Below the pieces are notes generated by a model. It was not told where the DNA came from. It searched no databases and saw only the letters and a list, made by a program, of their open reading frames with translations. The translations under genes and the position numbers were made by a program. Below, in pieces: positions 16,636 to 25,874 of a stretch of DNA of 64,000 nucleotides. The stretch spans positions 3,839,716-3,903,715 of the forward strand of contig NZ_AP026867.1 in NCBI RefSeq assembly GCF_026000115.1, written 5' to 3'. Every line of letters begins with the position of its first letter. Position 1 is the first letter of the stretch. The stretch is from Aureispira anguillae. Its GTDB lineage: Bacteria > Bacteroidota > Bacteroidia > Chitinophagales > Saprospiraceae.

Positions 16636-17487
16636 ATGAAGATTCTAGTAACTGGTGCAAATGGGCAAGTAGGAAGCGAATTACAAGCTTTGGCAACCCA
16701 ATACCCTATATTTTCTTTCGTTTTTGTTGACAAAGATCAACTCGACATTTGTGATGCTGCTTTGGTCGCTGCTTTTTTCGAACAAACAGCTTTTGACTAT
16801 TGTATTAATTGTGCTGCTTATACCGCTGTTGACAAAGCAGAATCGGATGAAGCTATGGCAGAATTGATCAATGTTGCTGGAAGCAAAAATCTAGCACTCG
16901 CTTGCCAAAAACATCAAGTAAGGTTCGTCCAAATATCAACCGATTATGTCTATCATAACAGTCAAAATACGCCTTTCAAAGAAGAGGATCTTACCAGTCC
17001 TCAAAGCGTTTATGGCAAAACTAAATTGGCAGGGGAAATTGTCGCTTTAGACAACAACCCAGAAACCTTAGTCATTCGCACCTCTTGGGTTTATTCTTCT
17101 TTTGGTAACAATTTTGTAAAAACGATGCTGCGTTTGGGTAGAGATCGAGATCAATTAACGGTTATTTTTGATCAAATCGGTAGCCCTACTTATGCTAGGG
17201 ATTTGGCTAAAGCCATCCTAGATATTATACAACAACAACCTTCCAATTTTAGGGGAATTTATCATTATAGCAATGAGGGAGTTTGTTCTTGGTATGATTT
17301 TGCCACTGCCATTTTTGAATTAGAAGCAGTAGACTGTTCGGTTAGTCCTATAGAAACCAAAGATTATCCTACGCCTGCTCAACGCCCTCCATTTAGTCTC
17401 TTAAATAAGCACAAAATTAAGGACACGTTTGGTTTGCAGATTCCTTACTGGAGAGATAGCCTAAAAGACTGTTTAGCACTTCTTTAA
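16636..17487 (+). CDS. rfbD: dTDP-4-dehydrorhamnose reductase
   Basis: The 283-aa protein is an extended short-chain dehydrogenase of the RmlD type. It has the N-terminal dinucleotide motif TGANGQVGSEL, the NCAAYTAVDKAESD segment, and the catalytic pair in VYGKTKLAGE (YxxxK). The STDYVY strand and RTSWVYSSFGNNFVKTML are also typical. It reduces dTDP-4-keto-L-rhamnose to dTDP-L-rhamnose with NAD(P)H, the step after RfbC, and is very likely co-transcribed with it. Rhamnose for surface polysaccharide is the expected use. Confidence 0.95.
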   Translation: MKILVTGANGQVGSELQALATQYPIFSFVFVDKDQLDICDAALVAAFFEQTAFDYCINCAAYTAVDKAESDEAMAELINVAGSKNLALACQKHQVRFVQISTDYVYHNSQNTPFKEEDLTSPQSVYGKTKLAGEIVALDNNPETLVIRTSWVYSSFGNNFVKTMLRLGRDRDQLTVIFDQIGSPTYARDLAKAILDIIQQQPSNFRGIYHYSNEGVCSWYDFATAIFELEAVDCSVSPIETKDYPTPAQRPPFSLLNKHKIKDTFGLQIPYWRDSLKDCLALL

Positions 17488-17779
17488 AGATTCTATAGAT
17501 TTAAATTATCTATCTTTATCTTTTTTCTTATCTTAAAGGAGGTTTAGTGCATTAAACTGCAAAATAGTTGCAATCTATTTTGGTATCGTTCACTTTGTTG
17601 GTGGGCTTGGCAAACACAGCTTACTTGTTTTAGCAATCAAAACAAAGACAGAACACAAAATACTCGCTTAGGCACTACACAGTCGTAGCTCATTCGTTTT
17701 TGAAAAAGCTAGTGATTGAACTAATGACACAACTAAAGGGTAAAAAATCCCCATTTTATTCATCACAACTATTTTTACC
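17488..17779. other. Intergenic region after rfbD
   Basis: Nothing with clear function is seen in these 292 bases: no strong hairpin and no credible ORF. Confidence 0.4.
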
Positions 17780-19123
17780 ATGGCAACCAATAACCCTAAT
17801 ATACAACAGCGCTCTACACAACAGCAACCTATTATATTTCAACAAGTTTCTCCTTCATCATTGCAAGTTTCCAAAAGCAAAAAAAATATTCCTGTAAAAT
17901 CCTTAAGTTGGAGTAAGTCGTCTGAGACACCCTTTCAGACACAAGGAAGAACAGTAGATATAGAGGCCCAAGCCAAAGCTTTGTTCACAGAGGTAAAAGA
18001 AAATTTATCCAACCTCCGTCAATTGCACAATGCCCTAATGACGGCTGAATACTTAAACATTCACTACAAAAGCAAACACAAGAATAAAACTGAAGAATAT
18101 CAAAAACTACTCAATAGCATTAATGAACTTAGCCGTAACGATGTTGACCAAAAGACCATCAAAGAATTAAAAATCATCTCAGATGCATTGACCTTTGACA
18201 GAGCTAATATTGATGCTATTTTTCCAAAAATTATTGCATTCTACAATTCCATCTACTTGGATAATTCAATGGAAAATAAAGTGAAGCAAATTGGGTATGA
18301 AGATTTTCATGCAGATGCGCTAGCAGCACTAAACCAAATGAATGCATTGGAGAGTGTTTTAGAAGAAGAAAACAAAGAAACAACAGATGGGAAAATGACC
18401 ATTCAAAGAGCCATTCAAATTATTAATACTGCCAATGACATGCAAGAAAATGTACAACGCATTCTTGCCCTAAAGGCGCAGAGTTTGGAGCGGGCTAAAA
18501 AAACAACTATCAACGTTTTAACAGGAGTAGCTACCACGATTCTTTCGTTTGGAATTTTGGTTTTTATCCTGTACAAGCAAGGGGTTGAATGGGAAACAGT
18601 TCGTGACTATCCTATTATTGGTATTCCTTTAGGGATTGGAATTTGGAGTTTTATTGGAAGTTTTGCCGCTATGTTAACCCAATTCTATAAAAAACCTGTT
18701 TACGATTTTGGAAACACGCTCAAATGGGTGATTATTCGCCCTGTATTGGGGGTAGTGATGGGAGCAGCTATTTATCTTGCGCTTTTTAGTTTGGTACTCA
18801 CAGGAAAGAATCAAAATGAATTATTGCCTTTATTGGTTGCCTTTTTTGTAGGTTATAGCGATACGTTTACCTTTGACATTCTTAATAGTACACAACGTGT
18901 CATTGCTAACTTATTTAGCAATCCTTCTGAGGATAGCATCAAAAATAATCCTGCGCAACCCGTTTATGTTGTAGCACCCAATAATACTCAAGCAACTCCT
19001 GTGGTTCCGAGTGCTACCGCTACTACTACCAATACTAACTCTGCTGCTATTACTACAGCAGATAATATACCTACGCCTATGGATGACAATCACCTCTTGG
19101 GTCTAAATGAAGATGAAAAATAA
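17780..19123 (+). CDS. Unknown membrane protein with N-terminal helical domain
   Basis: The 447-aa protein has a Gln/Ser-rich N-terminal tail and a long predicted helical region at about residues 55-240 (AQAKALFTEVKENLSNLRQL, ALNQMNALESVLEEENKETT). Four hydrophobic segments follow between about 245 and 365: TINVLTGVATTILSFGILVF, YPIIGIPLGIGIWSFIGSFA, WVIIRPVLGVVMGAAIYLAL and LLPLLVAFFVGYSDTF. The C-terminal ~70 residues are a low-complexity Ala/Thr/Asn tail. There is no signal peptide, so the helical domain is probably cytoplasmic. I do not recognise a family. A perfect terminator follows, and the next genes are convergent. Confidence 0.7.
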   Translation: MATNNPNIQQRSTQQQPIIFQQVSPSSLQVSKSKKNIPVKSLSWSKSSETPFQTQGRTVDIEAQAKALFTEVKENLSNLRQLHNALMTAEYLNIHYKSKHKNKTEEYQKLLNSINELSRNDVDQKTIKELKIISDALTFDRANIDAIFPKIIAFYNSIYLDNSMENKVKQIGYEDFHADALAALNQMNALESVLEEENKETTDGKMTIQRAIQIINTANDMQENVQRILALKAQSLERAKKTTINVLTGVATTILSFGILVFILYKQGVEWETVRDYPIIGIPLGIGIWSFIGSFAAMLTQFYKKPVYDFGNTLKWVIIRPVLGVVMGAAIYLALFSLVLTGKNQNELLPLLVAFFVGYSDTFTFDILNSTQRVIANLFSNPSEDSIKNNPAQPVYVVAPNNTQATPVVPSATATTTNTNSAAITTADNIPTPMDDNHLLGLNEDEK

Positions 19124-19144
19124 GAAGGTAAATTTATACTTAGC

Positions 19145-19182
19145 AATAGCGCTTTGGAGGTCTCCAAAGCGCTATTTTTTTG
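19145..19182. terminator. Bidirectional rho-independent terminator
   Basis: A perfect 15-bp stem (19145-19159 with 19162-19176) with a two-base loop and a T run lies between the convergent membrane-protein gene and the LRR genes. Confidence 0.9.
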
Positions 19183-19188
19183 TTAGGA

Positions 19189-20406
19189 TTATAAGATAAC
19201 AATCTCGCAATTGGGCAAATGCTTTTTTATCTGTGCTCTAATTTTTTGTTGATCTTCTGAAAGCACTATTTTTTTTAAATTTTTTAAGGTTTTAAAACCT
19301 TCTGGTAAGTCTTTGATTCTAGAACCTTTAAGGTTTAAATATTCCAACTGTTGTAAATCGCCAATATTGAGTGGTAATGCTTCAAAAGAAGCATTGTTTA
19401 AATCAAGAGATTTTAAGTGGTGGAGTTTGCCTACAGCTTTAGATAATTTTAGTCCTCCAAGATGGCTTAAATTCAAAGACTCTAAATATTCCAATTTCTC
19501 TAGGCTTCTAGGAATGATATAGATATGTGTATGACTTAAATCTAAGTATTTTAATTGCTCAAAGCCTTGAATGTTGTCGGGAAGTGTTTCAATTGCATTA
19601 TGACTCAAATCTAAAGACTCCAGTTGCTTTAATTTCCCCAAATGCATTGGAAAAGTTATCAAAGCATTGTTGCTGAGATTTAGTGTTTTTAACTCCTTTA
19701 ATGCCACAGGGTCTAAGCCCTTTACAAAAGCATCTGTGTATAAATTTCCTTGCAACTCTAAGCTTTTTAATTGGGTAAGTTGGTTAATTTCTTGTGGAAA
19801 AGCTTCTAAATCTTTATCAAAAATAGCTTGTATGTATTGCATGTGTTCAGGAGTTCTGGGGAAATGGATGGCTTTACTATTCCAACTACTCCTATCTTTT
19901 AATAGTTGAATATAATTAATATCCTTAGACAAGGTAGTTGCCTTGGATGCAGCTATGCTACTGAGTTGTTGAGAACGATTGGTATCCAAATATTCCTGAT
20001 AAGCATAAGCTTCTTCTTTAGCCAATCTTTCTACATAATTAATATCCCAAATTGGAGCAGTTGTAGCCATTTGATGCAGCCCATTATTGGCCAAGGAAAG
20101 CTCCCTAAGATGGGTTAGCTTTCCTAAAAAAGAAGGCACTTTGCAAAGTTTATTGTTGCTTAAATCTAGGCGTTTTAATTTTTTTAAAGTGCTTAGTTTA
20201 TCAGGGAACACTTCTATACTTGTTCCTGAAATGCTTAACTGTTTTAATTCTTTTTGTGCAAAAACTATTTCAGGAACAACATGCACTTCCTTCCCCTCTA
20301 AGATATAGGATTGAGGGGCACAACTACTCAGCCCCAATAAAACAGCACAATAAAAGGATAAAAGAAAGTTTCTTTTTTTCTTAATAATTAACTCTTTACA
20401 TTTCAT
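19189..20406 (-). CDS. Leucine-rich-repeat lipoprotein (copy A)
   Basis: The 405-aa protein carries a signal peptide with a lipobox-like LLGLSSC, so it is probably a lipid-anchored envelope protein. Repeats of the ~23-residue type LxxLxxLdLSxNxLxxLPxxl start near residue 50 (LKKLKRLDLSNNKLCKVPSF) and resume near residue 205 through the end. Between them, at about 110-200, sits a stretch without LRR pattern (INYVERLAKEEAYAYQEYLD). LRR solenoids bind proteins or other ligands. The start overlaps the stop of copy B by 11 bases, so the two are translationally coupled. The opening after the Cys is similar in both, indicating duplication. Confidence 0.85.
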   Translation of the reverse strand: MKCKELIIKKKRNFLLSFYCAVLLGLSSCAPQSYILEGKEVHVVPEIVFAQKELKQLSISGTSIEVFPDKLSTLKKLKRLDLSNNKLCKVPSFLGKLTHLRELSLANNGLHQMATTAPIWDINYVERLAKEEAYAYQEYLDTNRSQQLSSIAASKATTLSKDINYIQLLKDRSSWNSKAIHFPRTPEHMQYIQAIFDKDLEAFPQEINQLTQLKSLELQGNLYTDAFVKGLDPVALKELKTLNLSNNALITFPMHLGKLKQLESLDLSHNAIETLPDNIQGFEQLKYLDLSHTHIYIIPRSLEKLEYLESLNLSHLGGLKLSKAVGKLHHLKSLDLNNASFEALPLNIGDLQQLEYLNLKGSRIKDLPEGFKTLKNLKKIVLSEDQQKIRAQIKKHLPNCEIVIL

Positions 20407-21673
20407 GTATTTGACAATTAGGTAAATATTCTTTTATTTGTCTCTTTATAGCTGAATTATGCCTAGAAATAGTTATCTTTTTTAAGTTCTGCAACTTTTT
20501 AATACTCTTAGGCAATTCTTTCAACCACCAAACATCACCAATATCCAAATATTCTAGCCGTTTGAGTTGACCAATACTCTTTGGCAATTTTCGAAGCCTT
20601 GTATACCTAAGATTAAGTGTTCTTAATTCCTTTAGTTCTCCAATCCATTCTGGCAATTCCTCTATTCTTGTAAAAGCAATATGTAGGTTTCTTAATTTTT
20701 TAAGTTTGGTTAATGTTTGGGGTAAATTTCTAATTAAAGTGTAAGCAAGATTTAAATTTTTTAAATTTTCAAGCTTTGCAAAATACTCTGGTAGGGTATC
20801 TATTTCTGTATGATGTGCAAAAAATACTTCTAAACTTTTAAGATCACCTATACATTCAGGAATAAACTGAATAGGATTATAACTCAAATATAATTCCTCC
20901 AAATTATTTAACTGATCCATATACTGAGGGAATGAACCAGCATATATTTTATTACTAGTTAAATCTAGCTTTTTTAAGGACTGGAGCTCTGCTAAGTGAC
21001 TGGGAAAAGAATTAAGTTGATTGTTCTTTAAGCTAAGATTTGTCAAATTTTTTAAAGCACTAGTATTTAGATTTAGTGCTAAAGCGTCTGTTAGTTCTGT
21101 ACTTCTTAAGGTTAGTTTTTTTAGCTTCTTTAGTTGATTAATTTCTTTGGGCAAAGAATTTAAGGTTTTGTTATCAATAGAAAGTTCTTGCAAATGTTCT
21201 AATTTCCACAAAGAAGATTTTTTATCTAAGAGAAGCATCTGACCGCTTAAATGCAATTCTTTTAATTGAGGCAGCTGACGTAAAAAAGAAGGGATTGTAC
21301 GCAATCTTCCCTCCTTTAAAGTTAAACATTCCAATCCTTTTAAATTAGCTATAGAGGTAGGTAAAGTATCCAACTTATTATATTGTAAAGATAAGTTTTT
21401 AAGTTTCGTCAACTTCCCTATTTCATTGGGTAAATAAATTAACCTAGAGTTTCCGTCTATATCAAGTGTTTCAAGCTCTTGCAAAACGCCTATGTTAGGT
21501 GATAATGAATCTATTTCTGTTCCATTAATAGTTAATTCTTTTAAATTTTTTTTTGCAAAAACAGAATCAGGAATAATTGTAATATGCTGCCCTTCTAGGC
21601 TAAGTAGTTTTGGAGCACAACTGCACCAGCTAAATGCAATAACAACAAAGAATGGGAATATTTTTTTCAGCAT
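20396..21673 (-). CDS. Leucine-rich-repeat lipoprotein (copy B)
   Basis: The 425-aa protein has a signal peptide with FSWCSC at the lipobox position (Cys19) and then an almost uninterrupted LRR solenoid. Examples are LQELETLDIDGNSRLIYLPN, LTKLKNLSLQYNKLDTLPTS and LKELRTLNLRYTRLRKLPKS. A short unusual unit near 145-165 (LHLSGQMLLLDKKSSLWKLE) may correspond to the insertion in copy A. The last unit ends in a basic helix, as in copy A. It is upstream of copy A in the same unit, and a terminator-like hairpin lies between it and the calpain-like gene above. Surface or periplasmic protein binding is the likely role. Confidence 0.86.
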   Translation of the reverse strand: MLKKIFPFFVVIAFSWCSCAPKLLSLEGQHITIIPDSVFAKKNLKELTINGTEIDSLSPNIGVLQELETLDIDGNSRLIYLPNEIGKLTKLKNLSLQYNKLDTLPTSIANLKGLECLTLKEGRLRTIPSFLRQLPQLKELHLSGQMLLLDKKSSLWKLEHLQELSIDNKTLNSLPKEINQLKKLKKLTLRSTELTDALALNLNTSALKNLTNLSLKNNQLNSFPSHLAELQSLKKLDLTSNKIYAGSFPQYMDQLNNLEELYLSYNPIQFIPECIGDLKSLEVFFAHHTEIDTLPEYFAKLENLKNLNLAYTLIRNLPQTLTKLKKLRNLHIAFTRIEELPEWIGELKELRTLNLRYTRLRKLPKSIGQLKRLEYLDIGDVWWLKELPKSIKKLQNLKKITISRHNSAIKRQIKEYLPNCQIHEM

Positions 21674-21718
21674 CTTAAGACAGGTAATTTTTAAATTTTC
21701 AAGAAAAAATTATAAAAG

Positions 21719-21754
21719 AATAGCTCTCAGGGTATCCCAAGAGCTATTTTTTAT
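21719..21754 (-). terminator. Hairpin between calpain-like gene and LRR genes
   Basis: AATAGCTCT (21719-21727) pairs with AGAGCTATT (21740-21748), with an inner GGG/CCC. On the minus strand the hairpin follows the calpain-like stop, though the best T run faces the plus strand. It may attenuate rather than fully stop read-through into the LRR genes. Confidence 0.5.
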
Positions 21755-21761
21755 CAAAATT

Positions 21762-24227
21762 TTAAGGAGTAATAATAATACTATCAAAGTATTTTTTCAA
21801 TTGCTCACGATCAATTTTAATCTCTACACCACCAGTCTTTTTTAGCTCAGAATCATTGTGCGGATTTTTTAAAACAAAAATTTCTGCTCCTGTTCCATTG
21901 TTTTGAATTTCTTTTAAAGAATAGGCATGGTTTTGATAAAGCCGAATCTTCTTTTTATCAAATTCGTATAAGATATAGCCTTCTCCAGAGGCAGGTTTAA
22001 CCTTTTTCAGTTCTTTGTCCTCTTCTACTTTTGCATCTGCCACCAAAGTGCTTTTGGTACCAAACTGAGCTACAGGAACCTTTTGGGTATGGTTATAAAT
22101 TTGCACCAGTTCATTAATCGGTTTTTCAATACCACCAGACAGTTGATGATAATTGATCTTTTCGCCTGTCAAAATTTGAATTCCCCTTAAGTCAATCTCT
22201 TTTTTGCCGCCTGTTATTTCACTATAAGAACCTTCTAGTTGTGCCAATGCTTTTTCCAATAGCTGAGGCCACATTTCTTTATCTTTGCTTCGCTGTGTAA
22301 AGACCTGAGATTGTTTGGGTGATTCAGAAATAGACGCATTTCTTTTAGTGACCTTTTTGGTTACAAAACTTGGATCAACCTGTATATTTACCCGCTTAGG
22401 AATGCCTCTTTCATCAGGCACATAAAGTTTTACGGTATATTCCCCATCTTTATTGGGTCCTTGAATAATCGAATCTTCTCCTCCATAAATCTTTTCGGGT
22501 GAAGATGCTGCTAAAGAAGTTACTGCTGACAAGAAATAACAATCTCCCAAACCACCTTGATCTACATCTTCAGGATTAATTCCTTTTTTGTCTACTAAAG
22601 TAGTGTGTTCACTATGTTTATAGGTTGTTGTCAAATTTCCTTTTGTCGTATTTTTTCCTGTTTTGTCTCTAAACAAAGGATCATAGGCCTTGATAGAAGG
22701 AGCTGCACCAGAAATATCAATTACTCCAAAATCTTTTTTGATTCTATAAAAATCCCCTTTTTGATCCGTAACCGCCTTATAAAATGCATTGGCTTGCTTC
22801 AATAGCGCATCAATTCCCTTAAAAATAAAGGCATGAAATTTTAAGCTGTTCTTTGCTTCTAGAATATGGAGTTCTAGTTTTGCAGGCAATTCTTTTTTTG
22901 CCCTTTTGGCTGCCTTTTTTAATGTTTTGGCTTCCTCTGCCAATCCTTTATCTATTAATTTCCCACTATACCCTTTATACAAACTGTGGTAGGTTTCCAA
23001 CAATTCGGTACAGGTAGTTTTGTAAGCAGTGTAAATACGATTTAACTCCTTCTGAATATCATCAATTGTATCTTTTTCTTTCTGAATAAGCTTAAAGGCA
23101 TCTGTTCCATCAGGGCTTACCAGATCAGGATGATTGGTTTTAAGGATTACAAAATCTCGATCCAATTGAGTAATGGCGTATATTTTCGTCAACAAAGTTC
23201 CCCCAATCGGACTCTTTTGTTCAATGATTCCTTTTGCAGCAAGGTAATTACCTTTTGCTATTTCCTGTTCTTCATTAATTTTATCAATTTTGCCCTTTAC
23301 TATCTTTAAATTTGTCTTTAGAGGAGCCAAGAAAGTGGCTTCAAATTTATTAGGAAATTCCCATCGCTCTAAATAGTCAAGGTTCAACTTTGCGGTACTT
23401 CCCTTTGCCCAAACTACTTTTTTATGTCCTCCAAAATGGGCTTGCTCTAAGGCATCAGAACTAAGTTTCATTAAACCAGCAAGAATGTCTTTGTGTGCAA
23501 AATTTTGATACAAATTTTGAAGGGCTTCCAATTTTTTAATCAAGCTTTCCAGTTTATGCATAACAGGACTAAGTTGGTCCATGGTTTTGAACCTATCGGG
23601 CTGTAACTCTCCATCTGTAGCATACTCCCAAGCCTCTTTTCGTAGTACGTTATCCTCTTTTATCCCATTTAGAAAATCCAATACGGCTTGTCCTTCAGGG
23701 CTAATTCCTTTTACAGTCAAAGTCTTGCTTAACTGATCTTTTAGCTTTCCATAACTAATTTCAATTTTTACAGCAACCTCACCACTCAAAAAATCGGTCG
23801 GCCATGCTGCTTCACATTTGTACCCCAAACATACATAACTTGCACTCTCCCAGTCTTGGACTTCACTTATTGTCCCTTCTACTTTCTGAGTTCCAAAAGT
23901 AAAAACAGCTTTGGTTTTTATTTTCGTTCTATCAAATCCACTCTCAGGAAAAGCCCCCCAAAATCGTATATCAAAAGGTGAGTTTATTGTATTCCATTTA
24001 TCCTCACTTCGCCATTTTAAATGCAAAGGGGTATTCGTAAGCTTTGTTTTCTGAGTTTTGAGTATGGTAACAATCGTTTCAAGAGTATCCTCTAATTGTT
24101 CCTTTTTAGCGACAACATCTGGTTGTTGCTCCAAAATAGCTTCCTTAGCATAATAAGTGTCCAGCCATTTTTTTATAGTTTGAGCAATTACAGTTAATTC
24201 ATCACAAGCTTTATTGGAAAGGTTCAT
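21762..24227 (-). CDS. Calpain-type cysteine protease (C2) with large N-terminal region
   Basis: The C-terminal ~270 residues form a calpain catalytic domain. Cys563 lies in DQGGLGDCYFLSAVTSLAAS, His767 in LYQNHAYSL, Asn788 in VLKNPHND, and the conserved WPQLLEKALAQLEGSY block (about 653-668) sits between them. All three catalytic residues are present, so activity is expected. Classical EF-hands and C2 domains are absent. The first ~500 residues are helical and charged, with a small beta-rich part near 65-175 (PLHLKWRSEDKWNT, GYKCEAAWPTDF), and match nothing I know. There is no signal peptide, so it may act in the cytosol or be exported by a dedicated machine. A TerB-like gene is 40 bases upstream. 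Confidence 0.88.
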   Translation of the reverse strand: MNLSNKACDELTVIAQTIKKWLDTYYAKEAILEQQPDVVAKKEQLEDTLETIVTILKTQKTKLTNTPLHLKWRSEDKWNTINSPFDIRFWGAFPESGFDRTKIKTKAVFTFGTQKVEGTISEVQDWESASYVCLGYKCEAAWPTDFLSGEVAVKIEISYGKLKDQLSKTLTVKGISPEGQAVLDFLNGIKEDNVLRKEAWEYATDGELQPDRFKTMDQLSPVMHKLESLIKKLEALQNLYQNFAHKDILAGLMKLSSDALEQAHFGGHKKVVWAKGSTAKLNLDYLERWEFPNKFEATFLAPLKTNLKIVKGKIDKINEEQEIAKGNYLAAKGIIEQKSPIGGTLLTKIYAITQLDRDFVILKTNHPDLVSPDGTDAFKLIQKEKDTIDDIQKELNRIYTAYKTTCTELLETYHSLYKGYSGKLIDKGLAEEAKTLKKAAKRAKKELPAKLELHILEAKNSLKFHAFIFKGIDALLKQANAFYKAVTDQKGDFYRIKKDFGVIDISGAAPSIKAYDPLFRDKTGKNTTKGNLTTTYKHSEHTTLVDKKGINPEDVDQGGLGDCYFLSAVTSLAASSPEKIYGGEDSIIQGPNKDGEYTVKLYVPDERGIPKRVNIQVDPSFVTKKVTKRNASISESPKQSQVFTQRSKDKEMWPQLLEKALAQLEGSYSEITGGKKEIDLRGIQILTGEKINYHQLSGGIEKPINELVQIYNHTQKVPVAQFGTKSTLVADAKVEEDKELKKVKPASGEGYILYEFDKKKIRLYQNHAYSLKEIQNNGTGAEIFVLKNPHNDSELKKTGGVEIKIDREQLKKYFDSIIITP

Positions 24228-24267
24228 CTCTTATAATTAATGGGGTTTGTAAACTTATCGTCGTTAT

Positions 24268-24645
24268 TTAGCCTAGCTTCTCTATATCATTTCTAAAGCG
24301 TTCTGTTAGGGTATGCACAAAGGTATTGATTACTTTTTGTTCATTTTCGTCAATTCCCTCGCTTGCCTTAGCCATCGCATCCATCACATCCAACATATTT
24401 TGATATTCAGCTTGTGGACCTACATACGTGCAATAATCCAATACTTTGGCATAGACCTCTTCTACAGAAGATTGTTTCTTGCGTTCGTATTCAAAAGACC
24501 ATTTAATATCTGCTGCCCAAGGATGAGTAGCCAAGACTTTTTCTAAAGCAGAGATTTCAGATTCTTGGATCAAACCATCTGCCATCGCAACCACATACAA
24601 TAATTCGCCAAATGCTTCGTATAATTTTTCTTGATTGTCTTTCAT
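24268..24645 (-). CDS. TerB-like domain protein
   Basis: The 125-aa all-helical protein has the TerB hallmark near the start, LLYVVAMADGLIQESEISAL, where Asp and Glu residues of the MADGxIxxxE motif can bind metal. A second similar helix-turn (ASEGIDENEQKVINTFV) lies near the end. TerB domains occur in tellurite-resistance loci and, more broadly, in envelope-stress and defence gene sets; the biochemical role is unclear. It is the first gene of a run with the calpain-like protease (40-base gap) and then two LRR lipoproteins. No other ter genes are present, so tellurite resistance is not inferred. Confidence 0.75.
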   Translation of the reverse strand: MKDNQEKLYEAFGELLYVVAMADGLIQESEISALEKVLATHPWAADIKWSFEYERKKQSSVEEVYAKVLDYCTYVGPQAEYQNMLDVMDAMAKASEGIDENEQKVINTFVHTLTERFRNDIEKLG

Positions 24646-24740
24646 TTTATCTGAGTTTATAGAGTAGTCTTTGACTAGCTCCTATTTTTATTTTTGAGTA
24701 TTTAGAGTATGTTCAAATTTTGTTAAGGATAAACATGCCC

Positions 24741-25874
24741 TTAACTTTTAATCAAATTCTTGATCCCATCGAGTAAATTTGACCAAGAGAAATCTTTTTT
24801 TCGTTCCCGTACTTGTTCTCGAAAAGAAGCAGCTCGTTGATTGGTATAAAAATCAACAATTGCATCCGCTACCTCTTTAGGAGCTTTGGGCGTGACCACA
24901 TAACCTACCTTTCCATCTTCTACTACTTCTGGCAAGCCCCCAACTTTGGTGACCAACATAGGCACTTCAAAATGATAAGCTAACTGAGAAATGCCACTTT
25001 GAGTGGCTGTTCGATAAGGTTGAACAACAATATCCGCAGCGCCAAAATAAGCCCCTACTTTATCCTTAGGAATAAAGTCTGTTCGTAGAACCAATAAGTC
25101 CTGAAGTTTATTTTTCTGTATAATGTCTTCATAAAATGCCTGATTGTCGTAATATTCTCCTGCAACAATTAGCTGTACTCCCAATGCTCGAATTCGAGGA
25201 TCTGCCATTGCTTCCAACAAAATATCCAAGCCCTTATATTTCCGAATAAATCCAAAAAACAACATATAAGGCTGATCTACTGACAAATCCAATCGCTTAC
25301 AAGCTTCTTTTTTGTTCCAGTGAGCACCATAACTATCATAAATAGGATGCGGAATATACGCCACAGCTTGCTGGGGAGTAATAAATTGTTGCAACTCCTG
25401 TTCTACCGAACGAGACATCACCACAAAAGCATCCACAGGTTTTACAAAATAAGTCGCAAAAGCCTTATCTCCTATCCTTTTCTCATGAGGAATGATATTG
25501 TCAATAATGGATACAATTTTAGTGTGCTTATTTTTTTTTATTTGCCTCAAAATAGTCCCCAAACAAGGCCCCATAAAAGGCAACCAAAAACGACAAATAA
25601 CCAAATCAGGTTTCAGTTGACGTATTTTTTTCCCAATTGATAGCCAATTGAATGGATTAACAGAATTGATGGCTACATCTATAGATAAATCCGTAGGGAT
25701 AGGTGCCTCAGAATATTGCGTTTTGCCAGGAAATAAAAAGTTGGGATACTGCAAACTAAAAGTAACCATTTCTACCTCATCGCCTGTATGTATAAATTCC
25801 CTTGCTATGCGTTCATTAAATTCTGCTAATCCACCACGCAATGGGTGCGCTGGACCAATAATCACTACTTTCAT
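24741..25874 (-). CDS. Glycosyltransferase, GT4 family
   Basis: The 377-aa GT-B enzyme starts MKVVIIGPAHPLRGGLAEFN with the glycine-rich acceptor loop. The second domain carries MLFFGFIRKYKGLDILLEAM, VGAYFGAADIVVQPYRTATQ and EVPMLVTKVGGLPEVVEDGK, the last two forming the donor site. It lacks a signal peptide and probably acts at the inner face of the membrane. Its start overlaps the stop of the RDD-family gene by 4 bases, so the two are translationally coupled, and a GT2 enzyme lies just upstream. The cluster suggests synthesis of a lipid-linked or cell-surface glycan. Sugar unknown. Confidence 0.9.
   Translation of the reverse strand: MKVVIIGPAHPLRGGLAEFNERIAREFIHTGDEVEMVTFSLQYPNFLFPGKTQYSEAPIPTDLSIDVAINSVNPFNWLSIGKKIRQLKPDLVICRFWLPFMGPCLGTILRQIKKNKHTKIVSIIDNIIPHEKRIGDKAFATYFVKPVDAFVVMSRSVEQELQQFITPQQAVAYIPHPIYDSYGAHWNKKEACKRLDLSVDQPYMLFFGFIRKYKGLDILLEAMADPRIRALGVQLIVAGEYYDNQAFYEDIIQKNKLQDLLVLRTDFIPKDKVGAYFGAADIVVQPYRTATQSGISQLAYHFEVPMLVTKVGGLPEVVEDGKVGYVVTPKAPKEVADAIVDFYTNQRAASFREQVRERKKDFSWSNLLDGIKNLIKS

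Noticed and set aside
16027-17487. Full dTDP-rhamnose operon
   Set aside because: Only rfbC and rfbD are present. rfbA and rfbB are not in the window, so the pathway cannot be called complete here.
24268-24645. Tellurite-resistance operon
   Set aside because: Only one TerB-like gene is present. terA, terC, terD and terZ-type genes are absent.
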